Positions 1-6,653 of a stretch of DNA of 21,173 bases are shown one piece after another (position 1 is the stretch's first letter; each line of letters begins with the position of its first letter). A model generated the notes under the pieces. It worked only from the letters and a program-made list of their open reading frames with translations, searched no databases and had not been told where the DNA came from. Source of the DNA: a virus; IMG/VR virus record IMGVR_UViG_3300025122_002827, positions 1-21,173 of that record, one strand, 5' to 3'. The position numbers and the translations under genes are program-made.

Positions 1-778
1 CGGTGTGGGTATCGGAGGTCGTTCCCGCTGTGTCAGTCACCCTGAGCGCGGTCGCGGCGTTGGACGATAGCGCGTTCACCTCAAACGTCACTGTCCGTCC
101 CCGCAAATCGATCACGAGTTCGGGCGGGAGGTACTGGTCAAGCGTCCCCACCGCCCCTGTGTTGGTCAGCGAGACGCCGTAATGGCCATGCGTGATGCGC
201 GTCGGGTTGTCCACGAAGTTGTTCCGCGCCACCGTGCCGGTGAGCGAGAACCGCGTCGGGGCGGAGGCGGTGCCGTTGCCCCAGATATCGAAGTCCGAGT
301 TGTCCACCATGTTCGGGGAGGCGCGGTGGTAGACCGCCAGCACGTCCTCCGCGCTTCTGATCCAGTCCAGTCGGCCAAGCGAATACGTCCGCATGTCCGT
401 GATGGTGGGGAGAAGGGACTGCACGGAGAACCGCGTGTCGTCCAGCCGGTCGTTGAGCGCGTTGTCCATCTCCACCTTGGTGTGCGACCCACGGGGCAAG
501 AGCATGTAGGTCTCGGAGGTGTAGGTCGTGTCGGTGCGATTACCGACCCACGTTGCCTGGCCAGCCGAGTCGTCCCATGCGGTCACGTTACGGGTGATAT
601 CGCCCGTGTTAGCGGCGTCCGGCATGATCAGCAGCCAGTGGCGGAAGTGATTGTCGTCCCCGGTCGTGTCGGTCCAGCCGTTCAGCACGGCGGTTGTGGC
701 ATCACCGGAGTTGATATCGCCCGTGTGGCCGCCAAGGCGGCGGGTGGCCTGCTGCTCGACAGAGAGTCTTGTGCTCAC
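1..778 (-). CDS. Tail-fibre or receptor-binding-like structural protein, C-terminus beyond the left edge
   Basis: An open frame runs from a GTG at 778 to the window edge (about 259 residues visible), with an in-frame TAA just upstream. A GGTGAG Shine-Dalgarno-like run lies 5 bases before the GTG. The N-terminal half contains Asp/Thr/Gly-rich strands (WTDTTGDDNHF, AWDDSAGQATWVG, TDTTYTSETYMLLP). A middle segment resembles an alpha-helical connector (KVEMDNALNDRLDD). It is followed by NMVDNSDFDIWGNGT, a pattern typical of the start of carbohydrate-binding jelly-roll modules in phage virion proteins. The last visible part is a further beta-rich stretch. Position at the distal end of the structural operon fits a fibre or spike. 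The GTG overlaps the TGA of the preceding mini-ORF (GTGA). Function is inferred from composition and position; no catalytic motif is visible. Confidence 0.75.
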   Translation of the reverse strand, partial: MSTRLSVEQQATRRLGGHTGDINSGDATTAVLNGWTDTTGDDNHFRHWLLIMPDAANTGDITRNVTAWDDSAGQATWVGNRTDTTYTSETYMLLPRGSHTKVEMDNALNDRLDDTRFSVQSLLPTITDMRTYSLGRLDWIRSAEDVLAVYHRASPNMVDNSDFDIWGNGTASAPTRFSLTGTVARNNFVDNPTRITHGHYGVSLTNTGAVGTLDQYLPPELVIDLRGRTVTFEVNALSSNAATALRVTDTAGTTSDTHT

Positions 779-867
779 TTGCGCCTCACCCGACTCCAGG
801 TCTCGTTACGGCGGTAGACGGCGGCCTTTCTGTCGCGCCAGAGACGTTGCCCTAGAAGCAGAATCAC
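775..867 (-). CDS. Small basic ORF, 30 residues
   Basis: A GTG-started frame begins one base after the TAG of the 869-1573 gene and ends in a TGA that overlaps the GTG of the fibre gene (GTGA). It encodes a short hydrophobic start (MILLLGQRLW) followed by an Arg/Lys-rich tail ending VRRK. There is no clear Shine-Dalgarno sequence, so translation would have to come by re-initiation from the upstream gene. The perfect fit between two genes supports it being translated, but an ORF this short can occur by chance. Function unknown. Confidence 0.35.
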   Translation of the reverse strand: MILLLGQRLWRDRKAAVYRRNETWSRVRRK

Positions 868-868
868 A

Positions 869-1573
869 CTACGAATACCAGATGTGAACCCACATGAGGT
901 CGATGCGATTCGTAGTCGAGGTGTAACCACCAAATGAACAGGGCCACGCATCTTCGCGGTTATCTATCGTCCCCTGCGAGGTGCCATCAATAAACCACTC
1001 AATCGCATCGGTTGTTCCTTCAGCCACAGTAACCTTGAACCGATGCAGGAGGGTGCCGTCTGCTGCACCAACATCTGAATCCGCGCTACTACGGAGGGTG
1101 AAGTTCGCGTTGTCGGTATGGATGAAAGCAACGTGATCTGCTTCAGTACCGGGTGTCCCGCCGCCGTCGATTAGGCCAAATCCGGTGGTGGTCTCGTTGG
1201 CCGAGTGAACGGGGAATCTCGCCTGGACTTCCAGGTTCAACTTGGTGGGCTGGTACCCGAGAAACTGCGCTGCCTGCGTTGCGTGGTTGTAGTCACCGAA
1301 AAGCTCGGGGCTGTTGATCAGGTCGCTTGCCGAGTTGAATCGGATGCGGTTAGGATTGCCAACATCCGACGAACTCAGGAAGTCAGCGGAACCGTCCGCT
1401 GCTGTTGGCGCGAGCCCAGTAGTCGTCCAACTGTTGTCAGAGAGTGCGTGATTCGTAGCACCGAGCACTGTGTCTCCAACAGAGAGCCAGAAGTCAGTGC
1501 CCGCGTAGCGAACCCAATCCTGACCTGTGAGGATATGTACGCGGTTGTCGGGACCGCGAATGATGTCAACCAT
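869..1573 (-). CDS. Concanavalin-like beta-sandwich structural protein
   Basis: The 234-residue frame starts at ATG 1573 behind GGAGG eight bases upstream and shares one base with the preceding stop (TAATG). The N-terminus (MVDIIRGPDNRVHILTGQDW) looks like an attachment segment. The remainder is rich in beta-forming residues: the FGLIDGGGTPG stretch, HRFKVTVAEGTTDAIEWFIDGTSQGTI and the terminal RIDLMWVHIWYS are typical of LamG or concanavalin-A-like jelly rolls. The IEWFIDG strand and the final WYS strand are the clearest marks. It is probably a virion decoration or tail-associated protein that binds glycans or the cell surface. The fold is inferred from pattern, not from a search. A second protein of the same type lies at 3494-4276. 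Confidence 0.75.
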   Translation of the reverse strand: MVDIIRGPDNRVHILTGQDWVRYAGTDFWLSVGDTVLGATNHALSDNSWTTTGLAPTAADGSADFLSSSDVGNPNRIRFNSASDLINSPELFGDYNHATQAAQFLGYQPTKLNLEVQARFPVHSANETTTGFGLIDGGGTPGTEADHVAFIHTDNANFTLRSSADSDVGAADGTLLHRFKVTVAEGTTDAIEWFIDGTSQGTIDNREDAWPCSFGGYTSTTNRIDLMWVHIWYS

Positions 1574-2010
1574 TACGTGGTCCTCCGGTAGCCGTAGGTG
1601 ACGCGGAGGGTTGCGTCTGTACCGTCGCGGCGAATTACACGGAAGTTAGCCAGCTCAGACGGGTCGGTGAGTTTGATGATGTCACCGGCCAACGCCTGCC
1701 TGCCGACCGAGGCCGTGGGGTCAGCTACCCCGTCCACCCTGAAGCGGACTGCCGCCCCCTCCACGTCGATAGTCGCCACGTCATGATCGGTGACTTCACT
1801 GGCCGAGAGGCGAACGGCCGAGGATGAGACGGTGATGGATTCAAAACCATCCCAGGTGGCCCCTGAGTCGGTGGTGGGAAGTACACCGGTGGTGCCTGTA
1901 AGAAATGTCGCATCGCCGTAGGCGCGATTGCCAATGCGCGGCGGGTTGGTTTCGATAACACCGTCATTGGCGTCAACGCGGGGGTTGATGAGGCGGAGCA
2001 GGTTCAACAT
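1573..2010 (-). CDS. Hypothetical structural protein, beta-rich, 145 residues
   Basis: The frame starts at ATG 2010 behind an AAAGGA site seven bases upstream, four bases after the stop of the zinc-ribbon gene, and ends by overlapping the next ATG (TAATG). The protein opens MLNLLRLINPRVDANDGVIE. It continues with a Ser/Thr/Val-rich strand region (ESITVSSSAVRLSASEVTDHDVATIDVEG) and ends in a basic tail (RVTYGYRRTT). No enzyme motif is visible. Its size, beta content and place between adaptor-like and fibre-like genes suggest a small virion or tail component. Family not recognised. Confidence 0.7.
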   Translation of the reverse strand: MLNLLRLINPRVDANDGVIETNPPRIGNRAYGDATFLTGTTGVLPTTDSGATWDGFESITVSSSAVRLSASEVTDHDVATIDVEGAAVRFRVDGVADPTASVGRQALAGDIIKLTDPSELANFRVIRRDGTDATLRVTYGYRRTT

Positions 2011-2013
2011 AGA

Positions 2014-2442
2014 CTAATCCTTTGTATCGCCAGCGAGCCGCGTTCCTAGCCAGCGGGAGCGGTGCCTGAGTTCACCGTCCGCCGTGCCTCGGAAGTCGCT
2101 GGAATCCTTCACACCCTTTTTCTGGAGCCTGTTTGCCTCGCGCTTGGAGTTGTTCCAGAGTGACGAGGTGGGGAGTTCTCTTCCGGCGCTGTTCTGCGCC
2201 TTGTTGTGGGCGTACTCCAGTTCCGCCCCGGCTTCCTTGAACTCCCTGAGATCAACCGCCCTCTCGTCAGGTGGTATTCGAGCCTCGCCGACCTGGGCAA
2301 TCTTGTAGATGCTCAGGCGTTCGGCATCGTTGCCGCACTCGGGACAGGAGCGGGGGGAAGGGGCACTGACTGCCCCGAGTGCGTCGTGGGGATGGCCTTG
2401 TTTGCACCTGTAGGTGTAGAGCGGCATCAGACTGGTTTCCAT
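2014..2442 (-). CDS. FmdB-like N-terminal zinc-ribbon protein
   Basis: 142 residues. Residues 6-40 read MPLYTYRCKQGH...SCPECG, the layout of the FmdB-type zinc ribbon, with the first Cys pair replaced by a Cys plus GH. The rest is charged and helical (REFKEAGAELEYAHNKAQ, KREANRLQKKGVK) and ends in a basic tail. An AGGA site lies five bases before ATG 2442. Family members normally begin at the second Met (position 2427), which has no good ribosome site, so the start is uncertain by five residues. The 5' end abuts and slightly overlaps a truncated HNH gene on the other strand, so its original leader may have been replaced by that insertion. A role as a head or tail accessory is inferred from position only. 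Confidence 0.75.
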   Translation of the reverse strand: METSLMPLYTYRCKQGHPHDALGAVSAPSPRSCPECGNDAERLSIYKIAQVGEARIPPDERAVDLREFKEAGAELEYAHNKAQNSAGRELPTSSLWNNSKREANRLQKKGVKDSSDFRGTADGELRHRSRWLGTRLAGDTKD

Positions 2443-2462
2443 GTTGGTCCTACGAGGACGCG

Positions 2463-2687
2463 ATGGGGCCGATCCCCAAGGGGCTTAAACTCGACCATCT
2501 GTGCCATAACTCGTTGTGCGTCCGCCCGAGCCATCTCGAACCGGTCACTCGGAGCGAGAACGCTAGGCGCGCGGTCAAAGGCATACTGGTAAACCCGCGA
2601 ACAGGCCACCGCGATTGCCCTACGTGCCAAGCGTTCTTCGCCCACGATCATTACGTATCCTTCAGGCGCTCAGTTAAGAAACCCTAG
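2463..2687 (+). CDS. HNH endonuclease domain, 5'-truncated homing-endonuclease remnant
   Basis: This lies opposite to all its neighbours. From ATG 2463 (GAGG five bases upstream) it encodes about 74 residues: GPIPKGLKLDHLCHN, then CVRPSHLEPVT and EN. This is the complete HNH_3 core of phage homing endonucleases, with DH, N and HLE present. Homology appears to begin slightly upstream at WSYE (about 2448), but the usual N-terminal half (the Cys-Trp motif and AHR) is missing where the frame runs into the start of the zinc-ribbon gene. The C-terminal zinc half is also reduced, to one DCPTC. A longer GTG start at 2379 would be antisense to that gene. Its stop overlaps the stop of the convergent 2684-3331 gene. 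It is probably a decaying insertion, although a minimal nuclease is possible. Confidence 0.7.
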   Translation: MGPIPKGLKLDHLCHNSLCVRPSHLEPVTRSENARRAVKGILVNPRTGHRDCPTCQAFFAHDHYVSFRRSVKKP

Positions 2688-3331
2688 GATGGGTTTATTA
2701 ACAAGGTCGGCACCTCGATGTAGTCGAAGTGCGCCATGTAGGTCCACAGCGCGACCTGGACGTAGAAACACCGAGCACCGACCAGTACCGGGGCCGCCTT
2801 CGGCTCCCAGTTGATCGCGTCCACGCTGACCTGTGCGTCAGCCTCGGTTGAACCTTCCTGGAAGTGAGTCGAGTAGTGACGCAGGGTCGTGGTGGCGACC
2901 TCCGCAGTCACGGTGACGTTTCCAGTCGCCTGCACGCGGGCCGTTGAGGTCGCGGCCGAACCGTCCGACTTCAGCGGCAGGGGCACGAACGCCGTGCCAG
3001 AGGACGAGACGGTGGCAACCGACTTGATTGCCATCTCGCCGTCGTCTGTGGTCGGCGTATCCACGGCTACCTGCGCGAACACCGGGATTATGGTCGTGCC
3101 AGATGCCGCGTCGGCAGACATCTCCGCCGCCGTGTCGGTGATGGCCGTGCCGTCACCAGTCACCGGGGCCGAGATGGTGCCAGCGCGCACCTGATAGCCG
3201 CGACCATCGAGGAGCATGGCCTGCTGCCAGTCCATGACCACTTGCTGGCCGAGGGTGTTCAGCCATGCACCGGGGGTGCCCCCGGTGCCGAAACCGGCAC
3301 CGAGACTACGATAGACTTCAAAGAGAGGCAT
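2684..3331 (-). CDS. Hypothetical virion structural protein, 215 residues
   Basis: The frame starts at ATG 3331 with AAAGGA eight bases upstream. The N-terminus MPLFEVYRSLGAGFGTGG is followed by a helix (VVMDWQQAMLLDG). A long Ala/Thr/Val-rich beta region follows (residues about 45-160, including VTVTAEVATTTLRHYSTHF), and the C-terminus is more hydrophobic (CFYVQVALWTYMAHFDYIEV). Composition is typical of phage head-decoration, adaptor or baseplate-like proteins. No known motif is recognised. It follows the 29-residue mini-gene and precedes the HNH remnant that separates it from the zinc-ribbon gene. Confidence 0.75.
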   Translation of the reverse strand: MPLFEVYRSLGAGFGTGGTPGAWLNTLGQQVVMDWQQAMLLDGRGYQVRAGTISAPVTGDGTAITDTAAEMSADAASGTTIIPVFAQVAVDTPTTDDGEMAIKSVATVSSSGTAFVPLPLKSDGSAATSTARVQATGNVTVTAEVATTTLRHYSTHFQEGSTEADAQVSVDAINWEPKAAPVLVGARCFYVQVALWTYMAHFDYIEVPTLLINPS

Positions 3332-3382
3332 TCAAATCATCCTTTCCGCGCCGTCATCCGAAGATGGGGCTTCGCGGGATTG

Positions 3383-3472
3383 CTAGATTCCGAGCTGCGC
3401 CGTCGTGAACTGGAGCACATCGAGGCTGGCATAGCAGCTCGGGCCTGTGCCCATCGTAACATCTTGAGCCAT
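3383..3472 (-). CDS. Mini-gene, 29 residues, strong ribosome site
   Basis: In the 162-base gap between two structural genes, ATG 3472 follows a near-perfect AAAGGAG seven bases upstream. It opens a 29-residue frame (MAQDVTMGTGPSC..., ending TTAQLGI) closed by TAG at 3383. The ribosome site is as good as any in the window, which argues that this short frame is translated. Beyond the TAG the same frame stays open for 16 codons and ends in TGA immediately before the ATG of the next gene, so a 46-residue product by readthrough is possible. No family is recognised. Confidence 0.55.
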   Translation of the reverse strand: MAQDVTMGTGPSCYASLDVLQFTTAQLGI

Positions 3473-3493
3473 GTTCGTGCTCCTTTCAGTCTT

Positions 3494-4276
3494 CTAGGTT
3501 GAGCCGCCCCACTGGGCGACACGGGGACCGACGCAGCCCCAGTAGTCCACAGTGAGAACAGTTGCAGCGCTCTGGGCGAGGTCTTCGATGTACCACCACG
3601 GGGTCAGTGGGGCGTCGCCGCCGATGTTTCCAGCACCCACAAGGGCACCATTGATGTAGCAGGCCACGTTGTCGCCAGTTGTGTCTGTCGCTCCCGAACC
3701 AACCATCTCCACGACGATGTACGTGTTACTGGCAAGCGTGCCGTCCCAATCCGCGTTTGCATCTGAGGCTCCACCGTTGGAGGCGAACGTGACGGCGGAG
3801 TCTTCCGTCGTGTCGAAGACCGCGATAGCGCAATCCGTCGCCGTGAATGTCGGGGTGGCCTTGACATCCACGGCACCGTTATCGGATACGGAGTCGGTCA
3901 TGCCGGTCTCGAACTTCACGTTGGTGATCCGTGTCGCCATCTTCATCCGGGTGATGAAGTAGAACCCACGGTCCCCCGACCAGTTAAGGCCGTAACCCTG
4001 GCCGGCCGTGTCTGACCCGCCGGTGCCGGTCGTGAGTGTCATCGTGCCGCCCACGGCCTGCGTGAGTCCGATGACCTCGGTGCCGGTCCCGACAGTCGCC
4101 GCGTACGGCGTGCCTGCGGGCCATGTACCTGAACGGGTGCCCGTGAAATCATCCCATGCGGAGACGTACTCGGGGTTCCGCTGGAGAGAGATCAGGCCCT
4201 TCAGCGGGTCGCTGGCAAACCCGGTTCTGGAGAAAGCGTTGTACAACCTGCGCGGAAGGAAATCTACTGCTGGCAT
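3494..4276 (-). CDS. Concanavalin/LamG-like structural protein, 260 residues
   Basis: ATG 4276 follows AAGGA at seven bases. The N-terminal 40 residues (MPAVDFLPRRLYNAFSRTGF) look like a docking peptide. They are followed by a beta-sandwich with hallmarks of a LamG/concanavalin domain: DDFTGTRSGTWPAGTPY, the central GFYFITRMKMATRITNVKFETGMTD strands (in two overlapping pieces), and VACYINGALVGAG close to the end, the strand usually written YxDG/ING in this fold. It ends with DYWGCVGPRVAQWGGST. It is probably a capsid decoration or adhesion protein. It parallels the 869-1573 protein in fold but not obviously in sequence, so the two may be distant paralogues or independent acquisitions. No catalytic residues can be assigned. 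Confidence 0.75.
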   Translation of the reverse strand: MPAVDFLPRRLYNAFSRTGFASDPLKGLISLQRNPEYVSAWDDFTGTRSGTWPAGTPYAATVGTGTEVIGLTQAVGGTMTLTTGTGGSDTAGQGYGLNWSGDRGFYFITRMKMATRITNVKFETGMTDSVSDNGAVDVKATPTFTATDCAIAVFDTTEDSAVTFASNGGASDANADWDGTLASNTYIVVEMVGSGATDTTGDNVACYINGALVGAGNIGGDAPLTPWWYIEDLAQSAATVLTVDYWGCVGPRVAQWGGST

Positions 4277-4312
4277 TTAGTCATCCTTGTTCCGGGGCTT
4301 CTCCCGGTAGAA

Positions 4313-4924
4313 CTACTTCGGCTCGACCGTGGCCTCTTCGACTACGAGATCGCCGTGCTTGTCTCGTTTCGTGACGAGTTTCCGCTTCAGTCCCAGCGCT
4401 TCCCGCCGCTTCTCCGCTTCCTCCATCGGCCGACGATGCTCGTCAGCGGTAAGGGAGTCGAAAGTGGCGGGCAGGCTGTTGGTCGAGCGTAGCGGCTCAC
4501 TCACGTCTATCCCGTACCGCTTCGCATCCTGCAACTGCGCGTGAACGTCGTCGCTGGAGGCGTAAACCGGCACGATGCGTCGGAAATGAGCCACGACGTA
4601 GACCCTCAAGTTGTCACCATCAACGGGGTCTTCGTTCGGGCTCGGCCTCGGGGACGGAACAGGGGCATGGATGACGGGCTTGTCCACCCGCGCCCACCCC
4701 CGCGCCGCCTTCCACGCCGTCCAGAGCCGGACCTTCTCAGTGACGATCTTGTCGAACTTCAGAATCTCGTTTGAGTGCTCCTTGAATGTCACCGCCTCAG
4801 CAGGGACGCGGAAGAATCCCGTGTGCTCCTCGGGGCCGTCGGCGGTGATCAGTTGCACGCGCTTGTGACGCGATGGGATGAACCGCCTGACACCACTCGG
4901 AAGCGAACGCGGGATTCTACGCAC
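4313..4924 (-). CDS. Hypothetical protein following the zinc-finger gene, 203 residues
   Basis: A GTG start shares its first base with the preceding TAG (TAGTG), which implies coupling to the zinc-finger gene. The protein has a basic N-terminus (MRRIPRSLPSGVRRFIPSRHKR), then a small mixed domain (VQLITADGPEEHTGFFRVP). A Pro-rich linker near residues 85-100 (HAPVPSPRPSPNEDP) is followed by a compact segment (RVYVVAHFRRIVPVYASSDD) and a highly charged helical C-terminus (MEEAEKRREALGLKRKL). The family is not recognised. Position just after capsid genes would suit a head-completion or connector protein, but nothing in the sequence proves this. Confidence 0.7.
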   Translation of the reverse strand: MRRIPRSLPSGVRRFIPSRHKRVQLITADGPEEHTGFFRVPAEAVTFKEHSNEILKFDKIVTEKVRLWTAWKAARGWARVDKPVIHAPVPSPRPSPNEDPVDGDNLRVYVVAHFRRIVPVYASSDDVHAQLQDAKRYGIDVSEPLRSTNSLPATFDSLTADEHRRPMEEAEKRREALGLKRKLVTKRDKHGDLVVEEATVEPK

Positions 4925-5796
4925 TAGAACTCTTCACTCTGCGCCCAGTCGGGCTTAGTCGAAGAGGTCACGACGCTGCCGCCATCCCCTGCGACCTTTT
5001 TCCCGCCCTCCATCTGACCCACCATTGCGAGGATGCGCGCATTGGCGACATCCCCGGCGATCTCTGCGATGACCTCGCGAAGATTCGGGTCGAGGGCGGC
5101 GAGCTTGTGAGCCTGCACGATTTCGGCAAGCTCGTTGAATAGCGCATCGGCGTCGAGGGGCTGTTCGGCAATCTCGATGAGCCGAGACACCTGATTCCGC
5201 CGCTTGCGCTGGTTATCGCGCCACGCGGGGTTGTCGGAGTTCTCGATGTCGTGTTCGCAGTCTGTGAACTGCTCACTGAGGTCAAGGAGGTAGTCTTCCT
5301 TGTTCGCCTCGATGACCTGGATCAGCCGCTTCGCGCCGTCACGGGTGAGAGTCGGGCCGACATACTCGTAGCCCTTCTCTATCTGTCGCTGTTGCGCGTA
5401 TGTGGCCCCACCTACCTCCCGGCCCCGGCGCATAACCGGGGCACCATTGGGGTAGATGATCAGCACTTCGCGAATCGTCGCGCCACGCGGGTTGATGAAG
5501 TAGGCCGCAGGCCCACCTGTCAACCCGCCGGGGCGAGTACGAATCTGCTCAAGGGTCGTCGGTGGACGCTCGCTGAAGCCACGCCTTTCCTGCCCGCGCT
5601 TTGATTGCACGGGGTTGCGAGCTTCTTCGGCCCGCTCCCTCTGTGTTTTCTCAGACCGCTTCTTGGCAACAGCGGCCTTCGGGTTCTTGGGGCACTGAAG
5701 GTTCCAGTGGCCGCGCAGGCCGTTGGCTCCGTTGATGCCTTCCTTCCCGCAGTCAGGGCAGGAGACAAGTTCGACTTCGGCAGGGGCGTCTACCAC
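4924..5796 (-). CDS. Zinc-finger protein immediately downstream of the major capsid gene, 290 residues
   Basis: A GTG start overlaps the capsid stop by one base (TAGTG), with GGGG six bases upstream. Residues 12-36 hold a Cys-Cys-His-Cys arrangement: CPDCG, then GLRGHWNLQC, typical of a small zinc finger. Next comes a basic, probably flexible segment (AKKRSEKTQRERAEEARN) and a globular part (RGATIREVLIIYPNGAPVMRRGREVGG). The second half is helical (residues about 145-265), including DEHDIEN-like acidic helices and LFNELAEIVQAHKLAALDPN. It ends in an acidic tail (DWAQSEEF). No family is recognised. Strict coupling to the capsid gene suggests a virion protein made in proportion to the capsid, perhaps a minor head protein. 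Confidence 0.75.
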   Translation of the reverse strand: MVDAPAEVELVSCPDCGKEGINGANGLRGHWNLQCPKNPKAAVAKKRSEKTQRERAEEARNPVQSKRGQERRGFSERPPTTLEQIRTRPGGLTGGPAAYFINPRGATIREVLIIYPNGAPVMRRGREVGGATYAQQRQIEKGYEYVGPTLTRDGAKRLIQVIEANKEDYLLDLSEQFTDCEHDIENSDNPAWRDNQRKRRNQVSRLIEIAEQPLDADALFNELAEIVQAHKLAALDPNLREVIAEIAGDVANARILAMVGQMEGGKKVAGDGGSVVTSSTKPDWAQSEEF

Positions 5797-6641
5797 TACG
5801 CACCCCGCATAAACACACCGTGGTCGTCGCGAGTCTCAATGACGCCCCAGATGGCCGACACAGCTACCTTCTTGGAAAGGTTGTCGATGTCGTCTTCGAC
5901 CCGGACGCGCGGCTCACGCCGCATCGCGAGTGCAATGGCGTCTGACTGCCACATGCCATTGTCGTGACCCGCAGCATTGGAGCCCTCGATGTTGGTCGAT
6001 GTCCATGCGCGAGCACCGTAGATGTCACCGAACTCGCCCTTGACGATATCCGCACCGCCGCCCCGGCTGAAGTCCGAAGAGGCGTAACGGTCGATGGAGA
6101 GCATGGAGTTCTTGGTGGCCGGAGCCATCCCGAAGAATCTGCGATCCATTGGCGCGTCTGCGTCGTCGAGGTACTGGTGGGAACGCCGCACGTCGTCGTC
6201 GGTGAGGTCCACCGCGAGCGTGCCAACGACCTGAGTGAAGTTGTCCACCAGCGCCGCCAGCGTGTCGTCAACGGCAAGGTTGACGGCATAGGAAGAGCGT
6301 CGCGTGTAGATGTTCTCCTGGTCATGCAGTGACAGCGCATCCTCGAACTCTTCCAGCTCGAAAGCGGCGTACTGATGCTGATTGATGGTTAGCGTGACCG
6401 AGGACTCGGTGTTCCCCGTGAAGGTGATGTCGTTGCCGTTGTTGCCCTGAGTCTTTGAGGCGGCCGCGAAGGCCGTGATGGTCGGCCATGCGATGGTCGT
6501 ACCAACGCCCGCGTCATCACGGTACTGGGTGGAGACGGTGCCCTCGAAGCCAAGATTGGCCTCGCGGATGTCGATGATCTTCTTTGACGTGATTGCGGGA
6601 TTGAACGCAGCGCCCGTCGTGCTTGTTAATGAGGTGCTCAT
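5796..6641 (-). CDS. Major capsid protein (HK97-fold, P22-like type)
   Basis: 281 residues from ATG 6641, twelve bases after the scaffold stop. Evidence for a capsid protein is the combination of family-like segments. These are an N-terminal arm ending KKIIDIREANLGFEG, the strand-helix pair VTLTINQHQYAAFELEEFEDA (read as two overlapping pieces, residues 82-102), and AVNLAVDDTLAALVD (residues about 119-133). The KGEFGDIYGARAWTS loop (residues about 201-215) is followed by a late NLSKKVAVSAIWGVIETR strand. The SKTQG-like and DIEE-like elements resemble P22/T7-type coats. The protein is short for the family, so no insertion domain is expected. Position directly after a scaffold-like gene supports the call. 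It assembles the icosahedral shell around the portal. Confidence 0.85.
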   Translation of the reverse strand: MSTSLTSTTGAAFNPAITSKKIIDIREANLGFEGTVSTQYRDDAGVGTTIAWPTITAFAAASKTQGNNGNDITFTGNTESSVTLTINQHQYAAFELEEFEDALSLHDQENIYTRRSSYAVNLAVDDTLAALVDNFTQVVGTLAVDLTDDDVRRSHQYLDDADAPMDRRFFGMAPATKNSMLSIDRYASSDFSRGGGADIVKGEFGDIYGARAWTSTNIEGSNAAGHDNGMWQSDAIALAMRREPRVRVEDDIDNLSKKVAVSAIWGVIETRDDHGVFMRGA

Positions 6642-6653
6642 ACTTCAACGCCC

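Noticed and set aside
182-817. Plus-strand 211-codon frame
   Set aside because: It is antisense to the fibre-like gene, whose minus-strand translation has coherent beta-rich and NMVDNSDFDIW features; the plus product has no recognisable segment.
3337-3522. Minus-strand 61-codon frame in the 3.3-3.5 kb gap
   Set aside because: Ser/Arg-rich with no ribosome site; the overlapping 29-codon frame has AAAGGAG and fits the gap better.
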